NCBI GenBank assembly: GCA_013289585.1 | Contig: JABCZR010000004.1 | Location: forward strand, 124,001-188,000 | Direction: 5' to 3' | Source of the DNA: Acidobacteriota bacterium | Lineage (GTDB): Bacteria > Acidobacteriota > Terriglobia > Acidiferrales > UBA7541 | Length of the DNA: 64,000 bases | Shown here: piece by piece, positions 42,520 to 51,958 of the stretch | How positions within the stretch are numbered: the stretch's first letter is position 1 | Layout: the number at the start of each line of letters is the position of its first letter | Notes under the pieces: model-generated | Seen by the model: only the letters and a program-made list of their open reading frames with translations | Told to the model about the DNA's origin: nothing | Database searches by the model: none | Program-made: the position numbers and the translations under genes

Positions 42520-45159
42520 TTATCGCGTGTCCGGAGCACTCTTGAAATGAATCACAACTTTCTGGCGCGGGTAGGGATCCGAACCAGTTGAAGGAAAAAG
42601 GATTCTGATTGCCGAGTCTTCCGACTTGGGGTTGAGTTCCGCGCCGTCCACGCTCTGGATCTCCCCGATATTCCAAACGCGCAGCCCGTAGATCTGGCCA
42701 ACCGCTCCGGAAAGCCCCAGCGTTAACTGATCCCTGTTCGCCGACCACGTTTCGGAAAGAAACCGCAGTCCGCGGCTAGCGGATCCGAGTTCCGGCAAGC
42801 TCGAACGTAGGCTGATGCCAAAATCATGCAAGACCCGAATTCGCACAATATATTTGCCTTCTTTGACGGGAAACCGCACAACGACGTGCTGATCCGTCTC
42901 ATTGGTCTCAACGCGAAAAACGAGGGGCTTGCCATTCAGTTCGACTTTTTGCACTTTGGCGCGCAAGCTGATCGCCGGTCGAAATTCGAGTGTACATTCT
43001 TGGCCTGGCTTGGATACGCCAGTTTCCAACTGAATACCTTCCTCGGACTTGGTGTAGTTCAGCCCCAAGACAGTTTGCCCGACTCGGACATTCTCGACGC
43101 CAAATTGTGTCCAATCCGCAGGCACGTGCGGCGCAAATACCAGTTTCTTTTCCAACGCATTCGCTTCCAGCCCAAACATTCCGCGCAGGAGCGGGCTCAC
43201 CACCATTGCCGCCGACCAGATTTGGTGGGGCGAGCTCGTCGAGAGCGGCTGGTAGTAGTCGCCGGAAAGAACTTCCGTCACATGCCCCAGAGAACCATCC
43301 AAAGCGAGCAGCGCATTGGCACGCAAATTCGTGTATGCCGGAAATGTCTGGTGGTAGCGATATTCACCGACAGACGCCCAGCCCGTGAACAGCGGCCACA
43401 CCGATCCGAAATGATAGCCGCCGCCGCTGAATTTGGCGGAACGATTCGAAATGATGCGCATCCCCCAATCGGTCTGATGACCTTCCTCGGCGAGTTGCGC
43501 AATCATGTCATCCGCTTTGTTTTCGTCGAGCAATCCAAACCACATGGGTACAGAAGCCAGCACGCTGGGCTCATCCATTGCCTGGTTGTCCTTGTCCAGC
43601 GCGAACGCGAATCTCTTTTTTCCGGCGATCCAGAACGCTTCGTTCATCAACTTTTTCTGGCGGTCAAAAGTGGCGGAAAGCTCCTTACTCAGATCTTCCT
43701 TGCCAGCCAGGTGCGCCAAGCTGGAGAGCGCGCGTAATGCTTCGATTCCCACGCCGGTTTGATAAAACTCTGTCTTGACGGGAAGAAGCGGACCACCTTC
43801 GACCCAGCCATGTCCGATCCCAGAATTCTTCGCGAATCCCCTTTCGTCGTAAGTTGATTTCAGGAATTCGTAAGCTTTCGAAAGACTAGTCCACTTTTCC
43901 CTGGCAAATGGCGCGTCGCCGCTGGTCACGACGTAATCATTCATGGCGATGATGTAGAGGGGAGTAGCGTCCGCGGAAGCGTAGGGGTAGGGATAGTCCT
44001 TGAACCAATTCACAAAACTTGCGCCTTGCGAAATTTCGTGGGGGATTTTGCCGTCGTCGCGCTGAAATTTACTGATGAAGTCGAGCGCGGTGCGCGCGTT
44101 CGAATCGTCGCCTTCGGCATCTAGCGCAAGAGAAGTCCAAAACGAATCGCGCCCGAAAAACCACGCAAACCCCGGCCGCTGAGACTCGCCAGACGTTCGA
44201 TATCCGGCGACCAGGCCCGTCCCCAGAAAGGGATTGGTGACCATCCCCTGAACGACGCTAACGCGCGACCAGTCGTAGGCTTGCTGGACTTGAGGGTCAG
44301 GAATGGCCACGCTGACGGTGCGCTGAAGATAGTCGCGGTAATACTTTGCGGATTCCTGTAACAATTCTGAGTAAGCAGAGGTCAGATGCTGGTAGGTCTT
44401 TTCGGCCACGGCACGCCCGTCCATCGAGCCCGCAATGACAAGCAACTTTCTCTGTTTGCCGCTTGCGGTCGGCCCCAAGAGGAATGAATTCTCGCGGGAT
44501 TCGGAATAGTTGGTCTGGAATTCCAAGCTAGGTTCCGTGGCCGTTGGTGAACCAACGAACGCCGAGAATTTCTTTTGTTCTTCCCCGAAGTAAAAGGCGT
44601 GTTGATCCGCAGCCCAGTCGATGTAAGTCGCCCCGAGTGCCGCGGGCCATTCCAACTGAAAATCGCGATGAAAACCGGCTTCGATCTCCAATGGTTTTTC
44701 GGTTTCAATATCGAAAAAAATGACGGCGCCCTGCTCGTTTACCGGAACAAAAAATGTCTCGCGCACGGTGAAAGTGTCATCCGCGTAAAGAATTGTGGCC
44801 GACTCCGGCCTAACAGTGATGGTCCGCGCCAGCGCTTCTGCTGGAAGAACGCGTCCTTCGGTGTGAAATTTCAAGTGAAATTCGCGAAAAATCTTGAGCG
44901 GATAGACCCACGCTTCCATTCGTCCAGATTCGTCCCCGAGAAGTCCGGCACGAGTTCCGGTAATGGGAAGAAATTCCCAGGGGTGCACAGCGCGCGAAAG
45001 CTGCAATTGAGGAGGTGTCGCTTGCATTGCCTGGCTCCGAGCGGAGGGAATCCAAGACATAAAAAGCAGTGCAGCTACAACGCACGCGCCGAAAAGCGTC
45101 AGACATGGCCTTCGAGATTGGTTTAGGGAAGGAACAGGAATTTCTCGCCAGGTGCGCAT
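42520..45159 (-). CDS. Exported alpha/alpha-barrel glycosidase (glycogen-debranching-like)
   Basis: A large exported glycosidase of 879 residues. Starting at ATG 45159, a signal peptide (LTLFGACVVAALLFMSW, cleavage near ARSQ) is followed by an N-terminal beta-sandwich of about 250 residues (EAWVYPLKIFREFHLKF to about 270). An (alpha/alpha)6 barrel follows, with FGRDSFWTSLALDAEGD (about 335-351), RDDGKIPHEIS (putative acid Glu), YPYASADATPLYIIA, and GGYHFGSVWPLFTGWAS. A C-terminal beta-sandwich ends the protein. The layout matches amylo-alpha-1,6-glucosidase/GH15-GH133-like enzymes. Divergent with the CRTAC1 gene from 45267; the 107-bp gap probably holds both promoters. Confidence 0.8.
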   Translation of the reverse strand: MRTWREIPVPSLNQSRRPCLTLFGACVVAALLFMSWIPSARSQAMQATPPQLQLSRAVHPWEFLPITGTRAGLLGDESGRMEAWVYPLKIFREFHLKFHTEGRVLPAEALARTITVRPESATILYADDTFTVRETFFVPVNEQGAVIFFDIETEKPLEIEAGFHRDFQLEWPAALGATYIDWAADQHAFYFGEEQKKFSAFVGSPTATEPSLEFQTNYSESRENSFLLGPTASGKQRKLLVIAGSMDGRAVAEKTYQHLTSAYSELLQESAKYYRDYLQRTVSVAIPDPQVQQAYDWSRVSVVQGMVTNPFLGTGLVAGYRTSGESQRPGFAWFFGRDSFWTSLALDAEGDDSNARTALDFISKFQRDDGKIPHEISQGASFVNWFKDYPYPYASADATPLYIIAMNDYVVTSGDAPFAREKWTSLSKAYEFLKSTYDERGFAKNSGIGHGWVEGGPLLPVKTEFYQTGVGIEALRALSSLAHLAGKEDLSKELSATFDRQKKLMNEAFWIAGKKRFAFALDKDNQAMDEPSVLASVPMWFGLLDENKADDMIAQLAEEGHQTDWGMRIISNRSAKFSGGGYHFGSVWPLFTGWASVGEYRYHQTFPAYTNLRANALLALDGSLGHVTEVLSGDYYQPLSTSSPHQIWSAAMVVSPLLRGMFGLEANALEKKLVFAPHVPADWTQFGVENVRVGQTVLGLNYTKSEEGIQLETGVSKPGQECTLEFRPAISLRAKVQKVELNGKPLVFRVETNETDQHVVVRFPVKEGKYIVRIRVLHDFGISLRSSLPELGSASRGLRFLSETWSANRDQLTLGLSGAVGQIYGLRVWNIGEIQSVDGAELNPKSEDSAIRILFPSTGSDPYPRQKVVIHFKSAPDTR

Positions 45160-45266
45160 GCTGATGGCCACCACTGCGCCGTTTACTTGCAATGCCGGAT
45201 TGGCCTTACTATAAAGGAAGGCGACGGATTCTAGCACGAGCTTCGCAAGGAAAGGTACCGCTTCTT

Positions 45267-47093
45267 TTGTCCTTTACACGCCGCGCGTTTCTCGAATCGC
45301 TCAGCCGTTCCGCTTTCGTGCTTCCGCTGGAAAAATTGCTGGGGCTGGTGATGCTTCGAAAATGGCGGATTGCCGCGGGGCTCGGCGCGATGGAACTTCA
45401 ACAATCTCCTTCCGCGGCTCCGGCAATCGATCTCGGCGTCAGTTTCGTCAATATTGCTCGCGAATCCGGGCTGAATGCGAAGACCATTTATGGCGGTGAA
45501 CACAAAAACAAATATCTTTTGGAAACCACAGGTTGCGGCGTCGCCTTCTACGACTATGACAACGACGACTGGCTGGACATTTTTCTTGTGAACGGCTGGC
45601 GCCTCGAAGGTTTTCCGGCAGGACAGGAACCCGCCAGTCATCTCTTCAAGAATAATCGCGACGGCACATTTACCGACGTCACCGCAAAAGCCGGATTACT
45701 GCATTCGGGATGGGGACAAGGCGTGTGCGTCGGCGATTATGACAACGATGGTTTCGACGATCTCTTCGTCACCTACTTCGGAAAAAATGTGCTTTACCGC
45801 AACAATGGAAACGGGACGTTCACGGACGTGAGTGAAAAGGCCGGCGTGGCCGGGAACGGCAAGCGCTGGAATACTGGCTGCGCTTTTGTGGATTACGATC
45901 GCGACGGGCACCTCGATCTGTTTGTCGCGAATTACATCGACCTCGATCTGAAAACGGCACCCGTCCCCGAGTCCGGGCCGTGTCTTTATAAAGGTGTCAT
46001 GGTCGCGTGCGGGCCACCCGGTTTGGCCGGCGGCAAAAACATTCTGTACCACAACAATGGCGACGGAACGTTCACCGACGTCTCCGAAAAATCAGGTATT
46101 TTGAAGGCCAATGGCACCTACGGCCTCGGCGTGCTCACCGCCGATCTCGACAACGATGGCTGGCCAGACATCTACGTTGCAAACGATTCCACCGCCAGCG
46201 CGCTTTATCAGAACAAGAAAAACGGAACGTTCGTGGACATCGCGCTGGAAGCGGGCTGCGCGCTGAGCGCGGACGGCAAGCCGCAAGCGGGAATGGGTAT
46301 TTCCGCCTCCGATTACGATCTCGACGGCAATCTCGACCTGGTCAAAACAAATTTTGCCGGCGACACGCCGTCGCTCTACCACGGTCTCGGCGGCGCAGCT
46401 TTTGAGGACACCACTTACCAGGCGGGCCTCGGCAAGTACACGCAATATCTGGGCTGGGGGTGCGGCTTCTTCGACATGGACAACGACGGATGGGCCGACA
46501 TTCTGATCTGCAATGGCCATGTCTATCCCGAAGTCGAGCAACTCAAAACGGAAGCGGGCTACCCGCAGCGAAAGCTTCTCTATAAGAATCTTCGGAACGG
46601 CCGATTCGAGGACGTTTCCTACAAAGGCGGGCCGGGGATTTCGACGCCCGTTGCCGCGCGCGGCTGTGCGTTCGGAGATTTCGACAACGATGGCGATCTC
46701 GATGTGGCCGTCAACACCGTAAACGATTTCCCGCAGCTGCTGCGATGCGATTCGCGGACTGGCAATCATTGGATCAAGATCAAAACCATCGGGACAAAAT
46801 CAAATCGCAGCGGAATCGGCGCGCGCTTGAGGTGCGTCACACATATTCCGGAAGAAAGAAATCCGCATTCGCAGATCGACGAAGTGCACAGCGGCGGAGG
46901 CTATTTTTCACAAAACGACTTGCGCGTGCATTTCGGGATCGGCAAAGCGGAAAAAGTGGACCTGCTCGAAATCCGCTGGCCCAGCGGACTTGTGGAGACA
47001 CTCAAAGATATCAAGCCGAACCAGCTAATCGTTGTGAAAGAAGGCGAGGGCATTATCCGCTCCAAGCAATTCGAACGGTCCAAAAATCCCTAG
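45267..47093 (+). CDS. CRTAC1-type FG-GAP/ASPIC-UnbV protein, Tat-exported
   Basis: A 608-residue secreted protein. From TTG 45267, with AAGGAAAGG about 11 nt upstream, the N-terminus reads LSFTRRAFLESLSRS, a Tat-type signal (RRxFL). The frame also continues back to 45192. At least five VCBS/FG-GAP repeats follow, such as GVAFYDYDNDDWLDIFLV, VGDYDNDGFDDLFVTY, VDYDRDGHLDLFVANY and ADLDNDGWPDIYVAND, giving calcium-binding DxDxDG loops of a beta-propeller. The C-terminal ASPIC/UnbV domain (GNHWIKIKTIGTKSNRSGIG to RWPSGLVETL) ends it. Paralogue of the 50036-51796 gene. Function not established for this family in bacteria. Confidence 0.86.
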   Translation: MSFTRRAFLESLSRSAFVLPLEKLLGLVMLRKWRIAAGLGAMELQQSPSAAPAIDLGVSFVNIARESGLNAKTIYGGEHKNKYLLETTGCGVAFYDYDNDDWLDIFLVNGWRLEGFPAGQEPASHLFKNNRDGTFTDVTAKAGLLHSGWGQGVCVGDYDNDGFDDLFVTYFGKNVLYRNNGNGTFTDVSEKAGVAGNGKRWNTGCAFVDYDRDGHLDLFVANYIDLDLKTAPVPESGPCLYKGVMVACGPPGLAGGKNILYHNNGDGTFTDVSEKSGILKANGTYGLGVLTADLDNDGWPDIYVANDSTASALYQNKKNGTFVDIALEAGCALSADGKPQAGMGISASDYDLDGNLDLVKTNFAGDTPSLYHGLGGAAFEDTTYQAGLGKYTQYLGWGCGFFDMDNDGWADILICNGHVYPEVEQLKTEAGYPQRKLLYKNLRNGRFEDVSYKGGPGISTPVAARGCAFGDFDNDGDLDVAVNTVNDFPQLLRCDSRTGNHWIKIKTIGTKSNRSGIGARLRCVTHIPEERNPHSQIDEVHSGGGYFSQNDLRVHFGIGKAEKVDLLEIRWPSGLVETLKDIKPNQLIVVKEGEGIIRSKQFERSKNP

Positions 47094-47144
47094 CGAACAG
47101 AATGGATATTGCCCGGCAGCGTTAGTTGAATGGGTTGAACTGTG

Positions 47145-48149
47145 ATGCATCTCAAGAAATCAAGAGCAATCCTGCCGCTGTTATTTGTGCTCACTTCACT
47201 CGGGGTCGCTACGCCGACGCTTGAGGTGACGTTTGGTCCGTGGGTGCGGGCATCGAACGACCCGATTCTTTCTCCCCAGGGCACGATGTGGGAAGCGGCC
47301 GGTACGTTTAATCCCGCGACAGTGATACACGAAGGCAAGATCGTCATGCTGTACCGGGCACAGGACTCCAAGGGCACCTCTCGCCTGGGCTACGCGGAGA
47401 GTACCGACGGCATCCACTTCACGCGCCGAACTGAGCCGGTGCTTTCGCCGGAAATGAATTACGAAAAAGACGGGGGCGTCGAGGATCCGCGCTTGCAGAA
47501 ATTCGGGGAGACCTACTACCTCACCTACACCGGCTATAACAAGAAAGACGCGCAGCTTTGCCTTGCCACTTCACGAGATCTCATTCATTGGGAGCGCAGA
47601 GGCGTGATTCTTCCCGCCTACAGGGGAAACTGGAACAAAGGTTGGACCAAATCCGGCGCGATCGTGCCCGACAAAATTGACGGAAAGTATTGGATGTACT
47701 GGCTGGGGACTGGCGCAGACAGGACCGACCAGATGGGACTCTCGTATTCGAACGATCTGATTCACTGGACCGAAGCAACGGAAACTCCGGTCCTACCTCG
47801 ACGCCCGGGGAAGTTTGACTCACGCGTTGTCGAGCCTGGCCCGCCACCGATACTCACTTCAGGCAGCATTGTGCTGATTTATAACGGCGCCGACGACCAT
47901 CTTGTCTATCGCTCTGGAATCGCCGTCTTCGACCGAAGCGATCCGCGCAAATTGCTCTCACGGTCCGAGGCGCCGATCTTCGCCCCGGAAACGGAGTGGG
48001 AGAAGGCAGGCCAGGTTCCCAACGTAGTTTTCGTCGAAGGAATGATTCAGATGCAGGGCCGCTTTTTCTTTTACTACGGGGCGGCGGACAAATACGTGGG
48101 AGTCGCGCAAGCTCCGGCGAAGAGTCACGGAACCGACGCTGCTCATTAG
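47145..48149 (+). CDS. Exported GH130-like glycosidase/phosphorylase
   Basis: A 334-residue five-bladed beta-propeller glycoside enzyme. It has a Sec-type signal (SRAILPLLFVLTSLGVATP). The core motifs GTFNPATVIHEGKIVMLYRAQ (in part), DGGVEDPRLQKFGETYYLTYTG (in part), NKGWTKSGAIVPDKIDGKYWMYW (in part), and near the end FYYGAADKYVGVA fit the GH130 family of beta-mannoside phosphorylases/mannosidases. Export argues for a hydrolase, because phosphorylases work in the cytoplasm. Start either GTG 47142 or ATG 47145. 51 nt after the CRTAC1 gene, so likely co-transcribed. Confidence 0.82.
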   Translation: MHLKKSRAILPLLFVLTSLGVATPTLEVTFGPWVRASNDPILSPQGTMWEAAGTFNPATVIHEGKIVMLYRAQDSKGTSRLGYAESTDGIHFTRRTEPVLSPEMNYEKDGGVEDPRLQKFGETYYLTYTGYNKKDAQLCLATSRDLIHWERRGVILPAYRGNWNKGWTKSGAIVPDKIDGKYWMYWLGTGADRTDQMGLSYSNDLIHWTEATETPVLPRRPGKFDSRVVEPGPPPILTSGSIVLIYNGADDHLVYRSGIAVFDRSDPRKLLSRSEAPIFAPETEWEKAGQVPNVVFVEGMIQMQGRFFFYYGAADKYVGVAQAPAKSHGTDAAH

Positions 48150-48204
48150 CAGAATTCGAACGATTGCTGAATCCGGGGACGCGTCGAGCCCACTCGCGCC
48201 ATGA

Positions 48205-49911
48205 TTACTGAGAAATCTTGGCGATAAAGACGGAATAAGGTTCCATCGGCAATTCGTCCGTCATACCCGTCAGCGGTTTGTGAAAGTCCGTCAGTAATAC
48301 AGTCAATTTAGGCGAACTGAAACCGAGCGGCGACAGGTCGAACCTTACTTTTTGCCCCACCGCGGACATATTCAGCACGACGAGAATGGCCTGGTCTTTG
48401 TACTGGCGGACGTAGGCAAGAACGTTAGGATCACTTTCATTCAAAGGAATGTAGTTCCCATCGAGCAGGGCGGGCTCTGTGTGCCGCAGCGAGAGCAGTT
48501 GGCGGTAAAAACTCAAAATCGAATCACTGTCTTTTTGTTCGGACGCGACATTGTGAGTCTTGTAGCTCGGTGGAACGGGCAGCCACGGTTTCGCCTTGCT
48601 GAAACCGGCGTTGGCGGTATCGTTCCACTGCATTGGTGTGCGTTCGCCATCGCGGCCCTTTTCCAGCGGCCAGCCGAGCTTGCCAATGGGGTCCTGCACG
48701 TCAGCTTTGTTTTTCGGGTCGTTGTTTTCCATGCCAATCTCTTCGCCGTAGTACATGACGACAGTGCCGCGCAGCGTCAGATATAACCCCGCCATCATTT
48801 TTGCGATGTCGTCGTTGTGTGCGCCGTCGGCATAGCGCGTGTAGGAACGAACGATGTCGTGATTGGTGATGACGTAGACGGGCCAGTGGCCGGAGGCATT
48901 CACGGCGGCAATGTGTTTGCGATACTGATCGACGTTTAGCCCCTTGAACTCCGTCATCATCAGGTCCATGGGCAGCTGTAGTTCGTCGTTGTTCGCGCCG
49001 TAGTAGTCCTTGAGCTCGATGACGTTGGTCGTCCAAGTTTCGCCGATCAAGACGGCATTATATTGATCGGCGACACTGCGAAGTTTTCGCATGGCGTCGT
49101 GAACTTGGGGCAACTTTTTGTTGTATTTCTCCTGCATGTTGGGACGGCCATATTTGTCCGTACCGGGGAGCACGGGGTTGTCCGTGAGGTTGGGATCTTC
49201 GAACAGAGTATCAACGGCATCCAGGCGAAATCCGGAAACGCCGCGCTTGTACCAGAAGCGCGTGACGTCCAGCATGGCGTTTTCCACGGCGGGATTGCGC
49301 CAGTTCAGGTCTGGCTGCTCGGGATAAAAGTAGTGGTAGTAATATTGATTGGTCTTCGGATCGAACTTCCAGCCGGAGAGTCCAAAAGTGGAAAGCCAGT
49401 TGTTGGGCGGCTGACCTGGCCCCTTGCCGTCGCGCCAGATGTACCAGTCGCGATGCGCGGAGGCGCGGGAAGATTTTGAATCCAGAAACCATTTGTGCTG
49501 GTCGGAAGTGTGATTTACAACCAGGTCGAGGATGACGCGGATGTTGCGTTTCTTCGCTTCAGTGGACAGATGGTCGAAGTCTTTCAGCGTGCCGTACATC
49601 GGATCGATATTTTCGTAGTCAGAAACGTCGTAACCGAAATCCACCTGCGGCGAAGGAAAGCAGGGCGTGATCCAGATGGCGTCGACGCCGAGATCCTTTA
49701 CATAGTCGAGCTTGGAGGTGATGCCGTTGAGGTCGCCGATGCCGTCGTTGTTGCTGTCGGCGAAGCTGCGAGGATAGATTTCGTAAAAGACGGCGTGCTG
49801 CCACCACTGATGACCTTCCGCGTCGACGGGTTTCTGCTGCGGGTAAGAAGGGGGAGCAGCGAGGAAGAAACAGAAGGCCAGAACAGCAATCGCGAAAAAT
49901 TTCCTCGACAT
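48205..49911 (-). CDS. Exported GH13 alpha-glucosidase/alpha-amylase
   Basis: A 568-residue secreted GH13 enzyme of the oligo-1,6-glucosidase/alpha-glucosidase type. From ATG 49911 (GGAG upstream) a signal peptide (KFFAIAVLAFCFFLAAPP) precedes WWQHAVFYEIYPRSFADSN, the start of the TIM barrel. Conserved regions are DLVVNHTS (I), GFRLDAVD (II, nucleophile Asp), LIGETW (III, acid Glu) and VITNHD (IV). The QVDFGYDVSDY loop is typical of alpha-glucosidase clades. It ends with a short beta-domain (LLTDFHKPLTGM). It is transcribed away from the GH130 gene; the two are convergent. Confidence 0.93.
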   Translation of the reverse strand: MSRKFFAIAVLAFCFFLAAPPSYPQQKPVDAEGHQWWQHAVFYEIYPRSFADSNNDGIGDLNGITSKLDYVKDLGVDAIWITPCFPSPQVDFGYDVSDYENIDPMYGTLKDFDHLSTEAKKRNIRVILDLVVNHTSDQHKWFLDSKSSRASAHRDWYIWRDGKGPGQPPNNWLSTFGLSGWKFDPKTNQYYYHYFYPEQPDLNWRNPAVENAMLDVTRFWYKRGVSGFRLDAVDTLFEDPNLTDNPVLPGTDKYGRPNMQEKYNKKLPQVHDAMRKLRSVADQYNAVLIGETWTTNVIELKDYYGANNDELQLPMDLMMTEFKGLNVDQYRKHIAAVNASGHWPVYVITNHDIVRSYTRYADGAHNDDIAKMMAGLYLTLRGTVVMYYGEEIGMENNDPKNKADVQDPIGKLGWPLEKGRDGERTPMQWNDTANAGFSKAKPWLPVPPSYKTHNVASEQKDSDSILSFYRQLLSLRHTEPALLDGNYIPLNESDPNVLAYVRQYKDQAILVVLNMSAVGQKVRFDLSPLGFSSPKLTVLLTDFHKPLTGMTDELPMEPYSVFIAKISQ

Positions 49912-50035
49912 TTGGAGCGCCTCCGATCGTCTATGAAAGAATCGCATGACTTCCAAGCAGGTTTGAGAAAGATTTGAATCTCAGTCCCGTGCCATCGCCG
50001 CGACAGCATACACCCGTCAACGAACAAGCACTGCG

Positions 50036-51796
50036 CTACGGTTGCTTTGGGGCAGGCTTTAACTCTGTCCCAGCACCTTCCTTCAGCGTGTGGATCGAAT
50101 CGACGGGCAGGTTTTCAAAGCGTTCAACGAGTCCGCTGGGCCAACGGATTTGTATGCTGTCGATCTTCGTTGTTGAGCCGAGTCCGAAATGGACGCGCAT
50201 GTCGCTATTGGAGATGAAACTTGATCCGCTGCGCACTTCATCGACAAAAATGCGAGCGCCGGCTTTCACCGTAATACGTGCGCCGATTCCGCTGCGGTTG
50301 GATTTCGTGCCGACTGCCCGAAACGCGATCCAATGATTGCCGTTGCGCACGTCGTTTACCAGAAGAGCCGGCGGGGCGTTCATGTTGCTCACGACCGCGC
50401 TCATGCGGCCATCATTCCACAAATCACCGACCGCCAAACCGCGCGAAGAGCTTACGGTGGTGATTCCTGGGCCGGCGCTGGCCGAAATGTCTGTAAATTT
50501 CCCGTTGCCGTTGTTGTGATAGAGAATCTTTGGCTCTTTGAAGTTGCTGCCGAGGTGCTGGCTGTCCACTTCGGGGTACACGTGGCCGTTGACCAGCAGG
50601 AGATCGGGCCATCCGTCGTTATCCACGTCCACGAACATGACGCCCCAGCCCAGGTATTGCGTGTTCAGCCCAAATCCGGCGGGAAAAGTCTTGTCGTCGA
50701 AGGTGCCATCACCATTGTTGTGGTAGAGCGTCGAAGTGTCGTCGGAGAAATTGGTTTTGAAAATGTCGAGCCTGCCATCGCCGTCATAGTCGGCAACGGT
50801 CGAGCCCATGCCCGCCTGTTCGCGGCCGTCGTCGTTAAAGGCCGCCCCGGCCGTGACGGCGACGTCGGTGAACGTTCCATCATGATTGTTGTGGTAGAGA
50901 ATGCTCGCGGTGCTGTCGCATGCCACATAGATGTCCGGCCAGCCGTCATCGTCATAATCCAAAGTGGAAACGCTGAAACCATAATGACCGTTAGTCTCGT
51001 CAATGTGCGCTTTTGTGGTGACGTCTTCGAAAGTGCCGTTACCGAGATTGTGATAGAGAATGTTTTTCGCCCAGGGCAATCCGCGCGGACCGCACATCAC
51101 CGGAACGCCTTTCCAAATACAGGAGGGCATTTCGCCGGGCGCGGGCGCAGTGGACAAGTCGAAGTCCACGTAGTTGGCGACGACTAAGTCAAGCCTGCCG
51201 TCACGATCGTAATCGACAAAAGCGCAGCCCGTACCCCAGGTCTTGCCGTTCCCTGCGACCTTGGTTTTTGCACTAACGTCTGTGAAAGTGCCATTGCCGT
51301 TGTTGTGGTAGAGAACGTTCTTGCCGTAGTAAGTGACGTAGAGATCTTCGTAGCCGTCGTTGTCGTAATCGCCGACGCACACACCCTGGCCCCAGCCGGT
51401 GTGGGTCAGGCCGGCTTTTTCGGTGACGTCGGTGAAGGTGCCATCATGATTGTTGTGATAAAGATGGCTGGTTGGAGCTTTGCCCGTCGGCAGGGCCTCG
51501 AGGGTAGTTCCGTTCACGACGAAAATGTCGGGCCAGCCGTCATTGTCGTAATCGAAAATGGCGACGCCCGTGCCGGTGGTTTCGATGATGTATTTCTTTT
51601 TGGTTTCGCCGCCAAAAATCACGGTATCCGCAAGGCCGGCCTTCGCGGCAATGTCGGTAAAGTGAGCGATGGGCTTGGAGTTTTCGGGCGGCGATTGATT
51701 TGCGTTTGTGGGAGACAAGAACGCCAATACGAGTGCGATACAAATCAAAATGCCCTTCGAAAGGATCTGCCGATGATAAATGGAATGGGAAACCAT
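50036..51796 (-). CDS. CRTAC1-type FG-GAP/ASPIC-UnbV protein, Sec-exported
   Basis: A 586-residue paralogue of the 45267-47093 protein. It has a Sec signal (KGILICIALVLAFLSPTNA) instead of a Tat signal. It shares the order of VCBS/FG-GAP repeats (IFDYDNDGWPDIFVVNG, VGDYDNDGYEDLYVTYYG, VDYDRDGRLDLVVANYV and others) and the HTGWGQGVCVGDYDNDG stretch, then the C-terminal ASPIC/UnbV domain from GNHWIAFRAVGTKSNRSG to RWPSGLVERFENLP. The gene is transcribed away from the TPR gene at 51959. The likely outcome is a calcium-bound propeller displayed in the periplasm or on the surface. Confidence 0.87.
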   Translation of the reverse strand: MVSHSIYHRQILSKGILICIALVLAFLSPTNANQSPPENSKPIAHFTDIAAKAGLADTVIFGGETKKKYIIETTGTGVAIFDYDNDGWPDIFVVNGTTLEALPTGKAPTSHLYHNNHDGTFTDVTEKAGLTHTGWGQGVCVGDYDNDGYEDLYVTYYGKNVLYHNNGNGTFTDVSAKTKVAGNGKTWGTGCAFVDYDRDGRLDLVVANYVDFDLSTAPAPGEMPSCIWKGVPVMCGPRGLPWAKNILYHNLGNGTFEDVTTKAHIDETNGHYGFSVSTLDYDDDGWPDIYVACDSTASILYHNNHDGTFTDVAVTAGAAFNDDGREQAGMGSTVADYDGDGRLDIFKTNFSDDTSTLYHNNGDGTFDDKTFPAGFGLNTQYLGWGVMFVDVDNDGWPDLLLVNGHVYPEVDSQHLGSNFKEPKILYHNNGNGKFTDISASAGPGITTVSSSRGLAVGDLWNDGRMSAVVSNMNAPPALLVNDVRNGNHWIAFRAVGTKSNRSGIGARITVKAGARIFVDEVRSGSSFISNSDMRVHFGLGSTTKIDSIQIRWPSGLVERFENLPVDSIHTLKEGAGTELKPAPKQP

Positions 51797-51958
51797 GAAC
51801 TCTTGGGATACTAAGATGCAGGCAACCTGCGGTCAAGGTGAGTAGATGTGCATCTCTGAAGTGCGGGAAAGGCGGCGATAAACGGTGCTACCATTTCTGC
51901 TGGTCAGCCGACGACGAATCGTGAAGTGCATCCATTGAACTTCCAACGCGGAAAATCC

